64,000 bases of DNA from contig NC_092523.1 of the NCBI RefSeq assembly GCF_037038585.1, positions 32,031,501-32,095,500 of the forward strand, given 5' to 3'. The DNA comes from Patagioenas fasciata. Lineage: Eukaryota > Chordata > Aves > Columbiformes > Columbidae. Below, piece by piece: positions 41,261 to 53,100 of this stretch; position 1 is the stretch's first letter; every line of letters begins with the position of its first letter. Position numbers and translations under genes: made by a program. The notes beneath the pieces were generated by a model. It did no database searches, was not told where the DNA came from, and was given only the letters and a program-made list of their open reading frames with translations.

Positions 41261-42979
41261 TCATTCTTGAAGTTCTGAGGTAGGCCTTCCATGCCACTTA
41301 TTCATGTTTTCTCCCTGCTCATGTAGGAAGAACCACAGTGAACCTCTTTTTGTGGGCTGTCTCTGCCCTCTCTCTCTCGATTGGAAACGCCTTCTCCTAA
41401 CAGCTGAAACATAGGTTTGTGCAGGTCGTGAACGGTACGAGTCTTCTCTGAGCTCTTTGATTTCTTGCAACAGCTTTTCAAACCGGTCATCAGATTTTTC
41501 ACACGGTTTCTCCACAACGGAGACACAAGTCCGTAGAGAACCAGCAAGGCTGTCCTCAAAGTACCGGAGCTGCTCAATCACTTCATTAATTTCTTGTGCA
41601 CCTCTAGCTGACCAGACCATTCCTGCCAATGACTTAGCATATGCAGGTGGTGCACTTTGTACAAATCTGCGCCACATAGATTTTGTACAATTGATTCTAT
41701 CTGGGTCTGTCCCCTCTTGGCTGTTTGGTCCTAGACAGATGATCTCTCGCACAGCTAATTCTCTCAGGAACTGGATACCTCTCTCCATAGTATTCCATTT
41801 CCCTAACTTGGATATACAATCTTCCTTGTAGGGAAATCTGACTTTCATAGCTGCCAGGAGTCGGGTCCAGAGAGTAGCGGCATTAAACTCTCTTGAAATT
41901 GCCCTATCAATGGTGGAATCTTTTGACAGAGATCCCAGCTGCCTGGCTTCACCACCTTCCAATTCAATTGTTTCTGCCCCATTGTCCCAGCATCGCAGCA
42001 GCCAGGTTAAAATATTCTCGCCTTCACGACGACTAAAGTCTTTTTGCAGATCTCTCAGCTCACCTGGAGAAAAGGACCGAGTGGTGGTCACTTCATCTCC
42101 ACCCTGTCCTGATGATGCCTCTTGGGTTGATGTTGGCCCTGTGCCACCACCTGCTGCACGGGTAGTCTTTCTAGTGACTTTCTTACAACCAGCAACTGAT
42201 GCTGATATGGGTTCACCATCATTTGATTCATTTCCAGAGTCTGAATGACTGTCACAGTGATTGCTGTGGTTACAGCAGCAACAGTGAGCAGTGTGTGAAG
42301 AAGGGGGGGCTGCCTTGTTAGCCTTTGAGGCTGGAGAAGTAATGTTATCTGCAGCGACCTTGGCAGAGGAGCTCTGCGGAGGAGCTGTAGCTTCAGCCTG
42401 TGAAGCCGCGGTTGGGGGGGCAGTGGCTGCAGCAGCAGCTTTGGCTGTTTTGCCTTTTCTCGAGTGGCTAGGAGTGCTTTTTGCTAAAGCTTCCGAAGAC
42501 CCACTGCAAATCTCAGGACTAAAAAGAGACGCAAACCTCCTATTGAACCTCATTTCTTTTAACAGTAACACAAACTGACACACATTCAGCAAACCAGATA
42601 ACACCATCACAGTTCTATCAAAGCTCCAAGGATATTCAAAGTTCTCTAAAACATTTGCAAACTGTCCTAGCGAAAACACAAAAGTATTGTTAGTCAGCCT
42701 TTCTAAAGATTCGCTTGACCAATTAGCAAATATAGAGCCATTCTGCTCTTTAATCTCTCCTGGAGGTTTTTCAAGGTAAAGCAGAAGTGAGTAGAAATTC
42801 ATTAACGGCTGCAGTATAATGAAATAAACCAGTGCCAAACCACGCAGAATCATCATGACCGCTGTCCAGTTTCTTGTTGTTATATAATGAATACTTCGAT
42901 TCAGAAAGAAACACCAACACAGATATGGGATCAGCGAGCACAATGTAGAAAATAACTGGTACAACTTATGCCACAACAT
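41261..42979 (-). CDS. gag: endogenous retrovirus Gag-like protein with N-terminal hydrophobic segments
   Basis: A 572-codon open frame, the first long frame after the 5' LTR and primer site. The start is the first ATG in the frame (42977-42979). Three hydrophobic segments lie at about residues 10-26, 40-69 and 123-140, with three N-glycosylation sequons between the second and third. An Ala/Ser/Pro-rich linker follows, then a Cys/His-dense patch at about 229-245. Residues about 302-488 look like a capsid domain, recognised from the SPGELRDLQ and EARQLGSLS segments and a conserved CWDNGAE. A basic Arg-rich tail is at about 516-545. No CCHC zinc knuckle is seen. The TGA at 41261-41263 may itself be a mutation, because gag-like basic sequence continues in the same frame to a TAG at 41132-41134. 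Membrane-associated Gag is inferred. Confidence 0.85.
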   Translation of the reverse strand: MLWHKLYQLFSTLCSLIPYLCWCFFLNRSIHYITTRNWTAVMMILRGLALVYFIILQPLMNFYSLLLYLEKPPGEIKEQNGSIFANWSSESLERLTNNTFVFSLGQFANVLENFEYPWSFDRTVMVLSGLLNVCQFVLLLKEMRFNRRFASLFSPEICSGSSEALAKSTPSHSRKGKTAKAAAAATAPPTAASQAEATAPPQSSSAKVAADNITSPASKANKAAPPSSHTAHCCCCNHSNHCDSHSDSGNESNDGEPISASVAGCKKVTRKTTRAAGGGTGPTSTQEASSGQGGDEVTTTRSFSPGELRDLQKDFSRREGENILTWLLRCWDNGAETIELEGGEARQLGSLSKDSTIDRAISREFNAATLWTRLLAAMKVRFPYKEDCISKLGKWNTMERGIQFLRELAVREIICLGPNSQEGTDPDRINCTKSMWRRFVQSAPPAYAKSLAGMVWSARGAQEINEVIEQLRYFEDSLAGSLRTCVSVVEKPCEKSDDRFEKLLQEIKELREDSYRSRPAQTYVSAVRRRRFQSRERGQRQPTKRGSLWFFLHEQGENMNKWHGRPTSELQE

Positions 42980-43145
42980 CTTTAAGTCAATGTAATTCAC
43001 TTTGCCTTAATACCACTAAATAATATCTGAAGCAAACAGACGCGTGAGTATAACAACTCTATGAGTTGGCACCGTGCCAAGAAAATTGAAAGGTACGTCA
43101 GAGCAGTAGAAAAGCCAAAAATCTCCAAATTTACCCCTTTCTCTT
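42980..43145 (-). other. retroviral leader between primer site and gag
   Basis: A 166-bp untranslated leader where a packaging signal would lie. The gag frame is closed by a TAA upstream of its first ATG. No further feature is recognised. Confidence 0.5.
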
Positions 43146-43163
43146 GCCCCACATTGGGCGCCA
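43146..43163 (-). other. primer-binding site, tRNA-Lys type
   Basis: The minus strand reads TGGCGCCCAATGTGGGGC. This matches the site complementary to the 3' end of tRNA-Lys(1,2) with one difference. It lies six bases from the LTR end, slightly further than usual. Confidence 0.8.
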
Positions 43164-43169
43164 ATTATC

Positions 43170-43827
43170 TGTCGAGGGTTAAGATTGACAATCAAACCCT
43201 GCAGATGTATTGTTAACCTCCTCTCCCCCCCACTTCCCCCTTTTGCCCCTCCCTCTCCCCCCTTCCCACTCAGGACAGGCGATCGGGAGGGAAAGAAGGA
43301 CAGAGAGAAGAGAGTTGGAAAAGTTACAGATGTTTTACTAATGCTACTAATAAGAATAGAGAAAATAATACAAAATATACAAAACCAATCTTGAAAGTCT
43401 CAGCAACTGCAGAGCCAGCACCCAAAGTCCTGGATTAGACTCTGTAGCCAACCAGAGCTGGATTCAGTCTCTCACTAGGCCTCAGTTCGCAGGGACGACC
43501 AGCAAGGTCCTCTCCTAATGTCAGCCATGAGGAAAAAAAGAGAAAAGGGCAAAGGGCAAAGGGACGAGATCCTCGTGATCTCCCACTTTTATATGAAGTA
43601 TTCACGTGAATGGAATGTTATACACCATTGGTCAGTCTCTCGGTCATCAGTTTCTCGTTGCCCCTCTCGCGAGATGTCCATCTGTGCTTATCAATAAGTT
43701 TGCATTCCATTGCTAGGTTTAACCAAAACATGTGTTGGGTTCTCCAGGAAAATGCAGCTAACATGAAGGCTTTAGCTGACAGGCAAATTCACTAAAAGAG
43801 AAACTTGTTTTTAACAAAACCAGGACA
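43170..43827 (-). repeat. 5' LTR of the provirus
   Basis: 658 bp. In transcription order it begins TGTCCTGG and ends CGACA. A CCAAT motif, the palindrome TTCACGTGAA (43601-43610) and a TATA box ATATAAAA (43587-43594) form a plausible U3 promoter. By my count it differs from the 3' copy by five substitutions and two indels (7 bp and 1 bp). Confidence 0.95.
43587..43594 (-). promoter_or_regulatory. TATA box in the 5' LTR
   Basis: The minus strand reads ATATAAAA. It lies just downstream of a perfect 10-bp palindrome containing CACGTG and of a CCAAT motif, which is the usual order in a retroviral U3 promoter. Confidence 0.6.
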
Positions 43828-43918
43828 CTTGTTTTTTTTCCCATGACAGCTCTAACCTAGCAAGCAGAAATATAACTTTTAAACTGAGGTCTTTAAAAAT
43901 TAAATCCAGAATGATGAC

Positions 43919-44153
43919 CGCAGAATCACAGAATGGGTAGGAAGGGACCTCTGGAGATCATTTAGTCCAACCCACTTACTAAAGCAGGTTCACCCAGAGC
44001 AGATTGCACAGGAAGGCATCCAGGTGGGTCTTCAATGTCTCCCGAGAAGGAGACTCCACGACGCCTCTGGGCAGCCTGTTCCAGTGCTCTGGCACCCTCA
44101 AAGTAAAGAAGTTTCTCCTCAGGTTTAGATGGAACCTCCTGTGCTTCAGTCTG
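43919..44153 (-). mobile_element. CR1 LINE 3' end fragment
   Basis: The left end reads CAGAATCACAGAATGGG then AGGAAGGGACCTCTGGAGATC, the CR1 3' terminal signature in minus orientation. Decayed RT C-terminal coding is visible on the minus strand (FFTLRVPEHWNRLPRGVVESPSRE-like, in the block ending at about 44,130). It is only about 235 bp long and lies 86 bp from the provirus. Confidence 0.85.

Positions 44154-44192
<39 letters not shown>
44154..44192. repeat. (GAT)n microsatellite
   Basis: About 13 copies of GAT directly beside the CR1 fragment. The serine-run open frame that reads through it on the minus strand is an artefact of the repeat. Confidence 0.95.
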
Positions 44193-44199
44193 CAATCAT

Positions 44200-47100
44200 T
44201 AGTATTATATGATGACTGCTATTAGTATTATAGAAAAAAGGTATTGCAGATCACATTTTATGAGTTCATTAAGATGCATCATAGGTGGCTACAGTTCCCA
44301 GTGAGGCTGAAGCACTCACTAATGGCTCTGCATTATGTGCTCCATCATGCCTTCATGTTAAAATAGCTTCTGGTAAAATTTGTCTTCCCATTAGACACAA
44401 TCAGATGTTAACTCAGATTTGAAACATAACATTCTCGCATTCATGTCTCCTAATACATTCATGTTTCAAATTTTAAAATAATTTCTTGGAGCATTATCTC
44501 TTTTTTAAATACTAGAAAAACATGAATGTGCTACAGAGCCATCAAAGGAATTTAGGAAATTTTAAGTGTAAATTGTAGACACGAAAAACTACAGAGGTGA
44601 ATATCAGCATGCAACTCTAATATTATGTTTTATCTATGAGTGAATGTGTCAGATCAGGACAGAATAGATAGTCTAAAGTCTTTAGATTTTTTTTTAATAT
44701 CAGTCATTGGTGACAAAAAAAAAAAAAAAGTTACTATCAAATTATAGTGTGATTCGCATTCCCTATCAAATAAATTCATGCTCCTCATATAGTTTGTGGT
44801 CCCCATACAGTTTGTATAGCATGAGAAAAGTACCACCATGTTTGCCAGTAATCACCCTTGTTTGACTATTTAGCTGGCAAATAAAATAAAGAACGCTCAG
44901 GGATATGAAAACCTGTACCACAAGAGGCCTCAGGTGCCATAGTTCACAGAAAATGGGAAGCGGTGTGTAACTCTACTGAATGTTTTTAAAAGAAAACGGT
45001 TCATCTGCCTTTTAAGGAGACAGCCGATGAGATTTGCGTCAGACCAGACAGCTTCTGATCCTGCTTCCCACCTATATAACCAAGGGCTAAATGCTCACAA
45101 AGCAGTTTGATCTCAGGCTGCTGTTTCCTCCCCTCCCTGCACACACCTTGTGCACAGCCTGTGCTCAGGCATCATTGGCGCTTCCCAGCCTGGCTCCTTC
45201 ACCCATCCCAGCTGCGCCTCTGCAGAGAAACATGCGGGCATTAGTGCTGCAGGCCAAGGCAGCCACCCTGGGCAAAGCCCTGGTGTGTCTGAGGAGGCAA
45301 TGCAATGGTTTCCTCTGGAGCAGTGAGAGATGCCTCTTCGTGAAAGCAGGGGCAGTTGTTCAAACTCTGGAGTTGCGTCTGACAATAAACATGAAACAAT
45401 AAAGCATCAGTGGCACAGCCCTCATCAGAAAAGTCCAGCTCTCTCCAGAGAAACAGGAGATATTGATTGATAAAGGAGTTCAGGCTACAGTTTCTAAAAA
45501 TGGGAGGGTAACTGAGAAGACTTGATTTCCTCATTAAGCTGACTGTGGCTTGTGAAGGGTATGCACATAAAATAATTGATGACTGACATCAATTTTTGGA
45601 GGGATTCAACTGTAGGGAGAGAATAATTTGTAAAAATAGTCAGGGACACGGGAGTGGGAATTGTTCAGAATGTGTTAATCCCATCCTGCCATTCTCAGTG
45701 CTTTGGACCACTGTCTAATCCTGTTTTAGCAAAAGAGAAGTAGAAATGTTAGTCAATTATGATTTGATTAGCTGAGTGCTCCCATATATTTCCAACAAAC
45801 TTAAAAGAGATTAATTTCCTGCTAAACTGTATATATCTACTTTCTGATAGCATGAAAAAATGTTATACCTCATAAGTCAGTAGCAAAATACGTTCATTTT
45901 AATATCACTACACAGTTATTAATTTTATATAGAAAAGCAGAACACCAGCCAACTTCCTTCTCTTTTTTCCAGCTATGTGAAGGAAAACCTGAACAAAAAC
46001 CATGAAGTTCAAATAAACCCAAAGATCAAATATATATATATCTTTTGATTACTTTCCTTTACTGTCAGATCTCTTCTGCTGATTTGAGTAAGCTACCTAG
46101 GAGAAACAATGTATAAAAGTCTGTCTTCAGTTCTCTGATAGGAAATCCCCACTGCAGCAATAAATATTGTATCTCTGGCAGGCAATTGGCAAGCTACCTT
46201 GATCATGATAGTCCCTGGCTGACAATCACACAGAAGTGAGACCAGAAAGTATATCTTAAATGTTTCAGCACTTGGATTTTCCTAACTACTCCTTTCAAGT
46301 TCTTTATGAACAACTTGTATATAGATCAAAACATGCTAATTTAATCATTGCTGGCCAGCATCATAAAAGAATCCTATGAAAACATATGGGCACACTCACC
46401 AACTTTTTAAGAAACCGAATCTTTCATAGAACTACTGAAGTTTCTTCATGAGATAAAAGAGTTTTGCTGTTTTAAAACAATAGTACCTCTTTTTTAATAC
46501 AAACACATATTGAGAGTGCTATGCATCATTCATCATCTGTCACCTTTTAATTTAAAACACTGTCAAAGGGCTGACTAAATGAAGGTAAAGGCAGCAAGGG
46601 CTAGTACACTCTCACAGGCAAGATAGGTTTGGTTTTTGACCCTGGATGCACTGCCTAACTCCCCAAAGCAACAAGGAAAAAATATCAAAAAATATACACA
46701 GTACCTGTTTATGAGATGTACCTTATTTTTGCTCTCTTGCTACAGTCTTTGAAGGAACATTGATGAGCTGCAAGCGATCTGTTCTCAGAGATGCTCATGG
46801 ATGGGAAATGCATCCTAAAGAGTGACCTGAAGAAGGTGACAGGAGACAAGAGCATTAAGAAAATACAGACTCACCATATAAAAAATTATCAACAGAGCAA
46901 ACAGAATGGCTTAAGGCAAATTTTGCTAATAACTTAGAATTAGATTAATTGAGCTTTTCAAGGTGTATGTGCCACAAAGAAAATCTACAAAAAAAAAATC
47001 TACATATTCCTTATTGCAGTTGTTTGCCTAGCACCACCTTCAGAATGGAGAACACTTTACATAGTGAAGATTAGGAGATACATTCCTAGATAGAAGAATT

Positions 47101-50100
47101 TACCTCCTGTGGTAAACTTGAGGAGTTAACTGAGGTTATAAGCCACAAAACCATGACCACTACACAAATGCAGGTATCTTAGACCAAACTTTTAGTAATA
47201 AATCAAATGCAATGTGGTGCTTGCAGTGGTACTTGAAAACAGCCATGGGATGTTTATAACTGCATGAGACAATTTCATACTGCATGAGACAGTTTCATAC
47301 TGCACCTTACAGTGTTCATCAACCACAAAGCACAAAACTCACCTCAGGACACTTTATGATTTTGTAGTAGACACCCGTGGCACCATGATCAAAAAGAGAA
47401 AGTGTGACCAAGTACTATGCCATACATGGTTTAGGGTTAAGTGTTGGCATTTTCTAGTTTATAAATAAAGATAACAGTACAGAATTAAGAGCATTTTCTG
47501 ATCACTTGTTGACTGTTAAGTATTGGATTCTAGCTCACTAAGGACAGGTTGGGCAAAGCAATCTTCTCACAGTAAAAATCTACTGATTGCTTATTCAAAG
47601 AGGAATTAGACTGTAGCAAGAGCAGGAATTCTTTTGGATTAGCTGGAAAAAGAGCAATAAGAAAAGGAAAAAAAAAAAAAAAAGATATCCAGATCCCTAC
47701 CCTAAATCACAGGGGGTAACTGAAGTGATTTTGAAAAAAAAAATAAATAAAAGAGAGAGAGAAAGAAGCCTCTGATCAATCTGTTAAGAACTACAGTTCT
47801 GAAAGTTTGACCGGAGGGCCATCAACACATAGCTTTGTAGAACCATGACAAGGAGTTTCCTGAACAGGATAAGCTACCACCTGACATATTAAAAATCAAA
47901 ACCCTCTCTAAATCACATCTGACTTTTCAGAAAGAGTAGATGGCCAAAGTGGACCTAAATCTAAGAAATGAAGACATAGTCTTTGTCCAAGTGAAAAAAG
48001 AGTTTCTGGCTGGAGTTCGAAACCTGATAAACCCCATATCAATAGACTCTCTAGTAGGGAAGACAAATAATAATGAAAATAATCTCGGAGTTTGCAAAAA
48101 AGTCCTGAGAATATTCCCCTTTCTATCATTTCATGTCCATCATGTTCATGCCAAGCTCTAGCCAACTGGCTTCCATCCATACCTCTACTAGAAAAGGAAA
48201 TTATATTTTCTGGATCCAGCAAAACAGGAGACATAGAATTAGCATTATCAGGATATTGATTACTTGATACCTAATATTACATCATGCTCCTACCCAAAAG
48301 CTTCAGCACAATAGGGGTCAACTGCTAAAAACTCTTGGGTTTAAGCATAGTTGCTCACCACACTGAGGTAAATCTACCCACCTTGAGACTCATGTTCATG
48401 TCTATGGCAGCTTACAGCCACTGGAATTAGAGGCAGATGAATAGTAAAGAGACTATATATACTATATATAGACTATATAGACTATAGCTATATAACATAT
48501 ACATATGTGTTATACTAAACATGTTCCCTGAAATAGTCAGCCACTGGGCCAGTTATTGCCAGGAACAAATGAAACACTTATAATTAGTTTGAAAAGCATC
48601 ATTCATAAATATATGGTAGTGTAGATATGTACATATAAAAGATGACATTTGTGAGACAAATGTGACTTAACTTGGGTTCTATTCATAAATCAAGCAAAAC
48701 TCATTACTTGAAGATATCCATGAAAGCAATATGTGGTTTGTGATATTTTCAGTGTGAATAAAATATTATTCAGTTTCCCTATAATTAGACAAAATATATA
48801 AACAAGGACTTTACCACAGAAAGATTTTTAGTAAGTTCACTTTCAAAATAACTGCCTTTCTAATGTTCTTACTCCTTTCCCTGTGAGTTGCATTTACTGG
48901 AGTTTTTCTGTAATAAGAGAAAAATGCCAACAGCATTTTGGATTTGTTTGAAATACAGAGAGCTAGTATCACTGCTACTTTAATTCAGTATTTTCTCTTT
49001 TTCCTGAACTTCCAGAATGGTTCTAGTGTCTGATCATGTTGCAGATGAAATAGTTATTTTGGCAAGCTGCCAGCCAATTTCTGTTTGAAACTTAATATCT
49101 CTCCAACTGGTAATAGAAGTAACTGTTTGACCTTTTCCCTGGGTTTTTTTGTGGGTTTTTGTTGTTGTTGTTTGTTTGCTGTTTGTTCATTTTTCTTCCT
49201 ATTTGCACACATCTTATTCATAACAATGCCACAGTTAAGTATGTTTCACCTGAGAAGCTTTTACACATTGCTGGTGTTCCGCCCATGGATTTCTGCCTGT
49301 GAAGAACCCATACAGCATTGTCAAAAGTGCTGCAAAACTTTCTCTCAAAAACTTAAAACTAATGCCATAAACCAAACTTGATTAACATTTTGGTGGTATA
49401 CAACAACTTCAGAATGTTCTCCTTCTCTCTCTCTAGCAATATATTTATTGCTTTGTATAGAGCTGAGAACATGTACTTCCAGATGTACACTGACACCAAG
49501 TATCCTAACAGCAACAATTTCACCACAACAGCTGAATATACTGCTGCAAAGGAACTAAGAGAAATGTATGATAAAGTGCAGGTCAATGCAGACATCCAGG
49601 AAGTGTAGAGTTCCACCACCATGTTCTTCAATGTTGTGAAATGTTTACTTCATTTTTCTGCCTCATAAAAGGAAATGGCCCAGAGGAGAACTGACTTCAG
49701 GTCCTAATCCTAGTCAGGGTTCTACAATGAGGGCCCAGAATATATACCTGTCTTATTCTTACTGTCTTCCCTATGCAGTGGAGCTGCAGTACTGTCTGAT
49801 CTCAGGCAGACATTATTATGTTCATATAACTTGGGCCTTCAAATGGTCGCACCACTAAAAAAACCCACCAAATAATTGCAGAGAATTTAATGGCAGTGAA
49901 GACAATTGTTTTTCTCACATGAAAAGTGAAAGGAGCAAATGCAGAGATTTCCAAAACACTGCCTTACTGGTAGCGTCTGCATGCAGTACAGAGCAAGATG
50001 AGCAAAATGTAAGTATCTTAATGCAGTGTTCCCAGTATTTATGACACAGGCTTGGTGCAGTACACTAAGGCAATTCTGAAGATGCATTTATGGTGTATAA

Positions 50101-53100
50101 AACTGCCTCACTTCTGTTTAAGTCTTTGCTGTACAGAAAAAGAAGTAAGGCAAACCTAAGACAATGGTATAAGTAGCGCCATGGTACAGCGGTACTAGTA
50201 TGATTACATAAACTGAGTGGGGGGAGGAAAAAACCAAAAAATACGCATTGCAACCCTAGCTCATATAGCTGCTGATAAAGGCCTATGTTTAAGCAAAACT
50301 TCACGAAGTCACTGGAGCAAGATTGGATAGCTATGAAAAGAGAGCTAAAAAAGTACAGAAGAAATTAAAATAGCTGGAAATGAAAGTTACTATGAAAATG
50401 AACTTGTTAAATGGCTCTCACATGTCAGAAAGTAAATTCTGCACAATTAAATGCTACCAGAGTGCATGGCGGTAGCAGTGATTTGAACTTGTGGAGAGAA
50501 TCAGTGAAGCTGGCTGTCACACCTGAGCATGAAAGATAACATCAATAATCTTATGACAAAAAACATGGAGATATGAATGGGACGAAACTGCTCCATGCAA
50601 ACACCAATGGCTCAGACCAATGAAAGGACTGTGTGTCTTTTAGACTAGATGTCCACCTTTTCTGATTATATCAGTTCATCTAATAAAAAATACCCTTTTC
50701 CAGAGGTACTCAGGTTCTCCTATATCACGTGGCTATCACAGCTAGAAGACTAACACAGAAGACTTAAAAATTCTACCTTCTGCATTTTGACCTAGAGCAC
50801 AAAGTTTGTTAAAAGTAACCACTTAACTTCAAATATGCTGAGAAGGTTATTCCTGGATTTCAGAAAACCTTCTGTACAGCTAGTGTATAGTTTCTGACAC
50901 AACCTGGAAAAAAGAGCTGCAGAAAACAAAATATGTGACAAAATACAGAACTGGCATGGAGCACTCAGTTTCCAGCCAGCTCTGAGATCAAAGGGTCGAG
51001 TTTTACAGCTACAAGGAGAAGCAGTGGGAAGCAGAAGGTGAAGCTGCACCTGCTACACAAACTGCACAACTACCTTGAAGGGTTCTCCTTCCCTGGAAAA
51101 AAAGTAAAGGCAGAAACAAGGCAGCCAATCATGCAGAGAATTATTTCAAGATGCGACATTTTCTCTGCCTTCAAAGATTTCTTCTAAACCTTGAACAACA
51201 TCACCTCTTCAGATTACCCTGTTCATGACATTAGTGCAGCCCACAACTTTCAGATGTATAGGGTTATGCAAAATGTAATTAGTGGTAAACAAAATCATTA
51301 ATTCTACTGGTTAAACAGAAGCAAGCTCCTCACCTCTACCCAGTTGGGTTTCCTGACGTGGGAATGAAAACCACACAAAAAACCCACAACCATTGGCAGC
51401 TAAAGCTATAAATCTAATGACATCTGAAAACAGGTATTTTGAGGTGTTATTTTTGCACCCGTCATTTCCAATCTAGAAAAACATTAACTGCATCTGAAGA
51501 TCGCGATAGACAGAATGTAACAGAGAGCAAATAAATGCTACAAGCAAAATGAAATGGGAAAAGGCAACATCTTTCTTAAGTGGCAATATGCCAGAACCAC
51601 AAAAGGTGGGTCTGACAGCTTCTCAATGTTCTGGAGGTTTTGTACAGTTGTTCATCACCACTGTAAATGCTCCATTACATTTTGTTCAAGGTTTAACTGG
51701 CATATATCTAAAATGGGAATGCGGCGAGAAAAAGACAAGCATAAATCATTTATTCTTTTTCATCTATATACTGGCTAAGTGTTTGGATCCAGAAGTTTCA
51801 TCTGATTATTCAGTATTTGAAAGCTATCCTGGGTTACTGTTCTGGACTGGATTGTATCTGTGAAAAAAAATGCACAATGAAAATAATAATGAGGATGTTT
51901 ATAGCCTTTACCATCTTCAAAGTACTTTTGAGGTAGTTGGATTAACAGTAAAATGCTAATCCCAAGAACGATAGCTGTTTAATTGGTTTGAGTTAAACAC
52001 TGAGCATGTTTGCCAGAAATGCCTGGGAATTATGTCCTGAGCAGCAGCCACTGTTTTGTTACTTTTGTCTTGTTTGTTACAGTGTTTGTTTGTTTGTTAC
52101 TTCTCAACATGCAGAGGGAAATATTCAGCTGCTTAAGGCATATTCTTTTGTCTTCAGTAACTGATCTATTACCAGTGGGACTTAGGGTCACCCATGAAAT
52201 CATTATTTTATAGTAAAGCAAAGCACATTACAACATTATTTTACTAAACTGTATTGAGTGCACAGTATATCTTCCATTGTCTGTTTCTCAGAAAAATTTA
52301 ATGAAGCCTTTAACCTTATTAAGTTACATATTGCTAGCCACAAAACACTGAAACATCTTTTCAGGTAACTGTACTCAATTTCTGTTTGGCAGAAAGTAAA
52401 ATTATTTTGTCCACAGTCCATCAGTAATCTATGTTGATCCACTTCTCATTATAGATTGGAAGAAGTCCTGATACAGTGATGGTTCTAACAAGTGTTACAT
52501 ACTGGAAAATGCTTTTTGTTCATACCTTGATTTGATATAAATTACGTACATGCAGTACTGGAATTGTATATGCTTCCACTAAACTGAACTCAAATGAGTT
52601 AACTTGAGCTGGAGCCCACTGGGAGCATTAGCACCTGAAACATAAGACCACCTCTGGTACAGTATATAATACATATTGTTGCCCTCTCCTGGAGCAGCTT
52701 TTCTTGCCTTTCCTGCAGTCCTCCTGGAGCAACCTTTCCCACAGAGGTGGTGATCATCTGACAGCAAGCTGAAGCAGGTTTAGATCTAAATCATATAGAG
52801 TCTGTCATTAACCATCAGTATTCTTATCGAGAGCAGAGGCTTTCCTATTACATAACTGACAGTCCTGAATTAAGTTAGATTAGTGCCATCTACCTGTTAC
52901 ATAGCTGTAGCTAGCATAGAGACGTACCTTATCTTTGTCCTGACAGTCTTCTCACACAAAAACTGATGCTGAGATTATTCCCTAAATGAGGAGTCAAGAT
53001 AAGAAAGTAGTCTCCTTACGCTCTGCTGTACTCAGGGGAGAAACAACCTTCACTCACACAAGCTTTTCACACAGCAATACCAGAAACTTCTTACTCTGAC

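Larger units (their letters stand above)
36905..43827 (-). mobile_element. near-full-length endogenous retrovirus, LTR-gag-pro-pol-LTR, no env
   Basis: A 6,923-bp provirus in minus orientation, flanked on both sides by CTTGT (36900-36904 and 43828-43832), which is a 5-bp target-site duplication. Both LTRs start TG and end CA. Next to the 5' LTR is a Lys-type primer-binding site; next to the 3' LTR is a purine-rich AAGGGGTGGAA tract. The inside holds a long gag and a same-frame pro-pol with protease, RT, RNase H and integrase signatures. Only 375 bases separate the pol end from the 3' LTR, so there is no env. The YIDD RT motif and lack of env suggest a class III (ERVL-like) pol, while the Lys primer site is commonly used to label ERVK; the family name is therefore uncertain. 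Four in-frame stops in pol make it non-functional as it stands. Confidence 0.95.

Noticed and set aside
39186..42578. Several plus-strand frames of 80-125 codons within the provirus
   Set aside because: They are antisense to gag and pol and have no independent support.
43962..44195. Minus-strand frame beginning with a serine run
   Set aside because: The serines come from the (GAT)n repeat and the remainder is decayed CR1.
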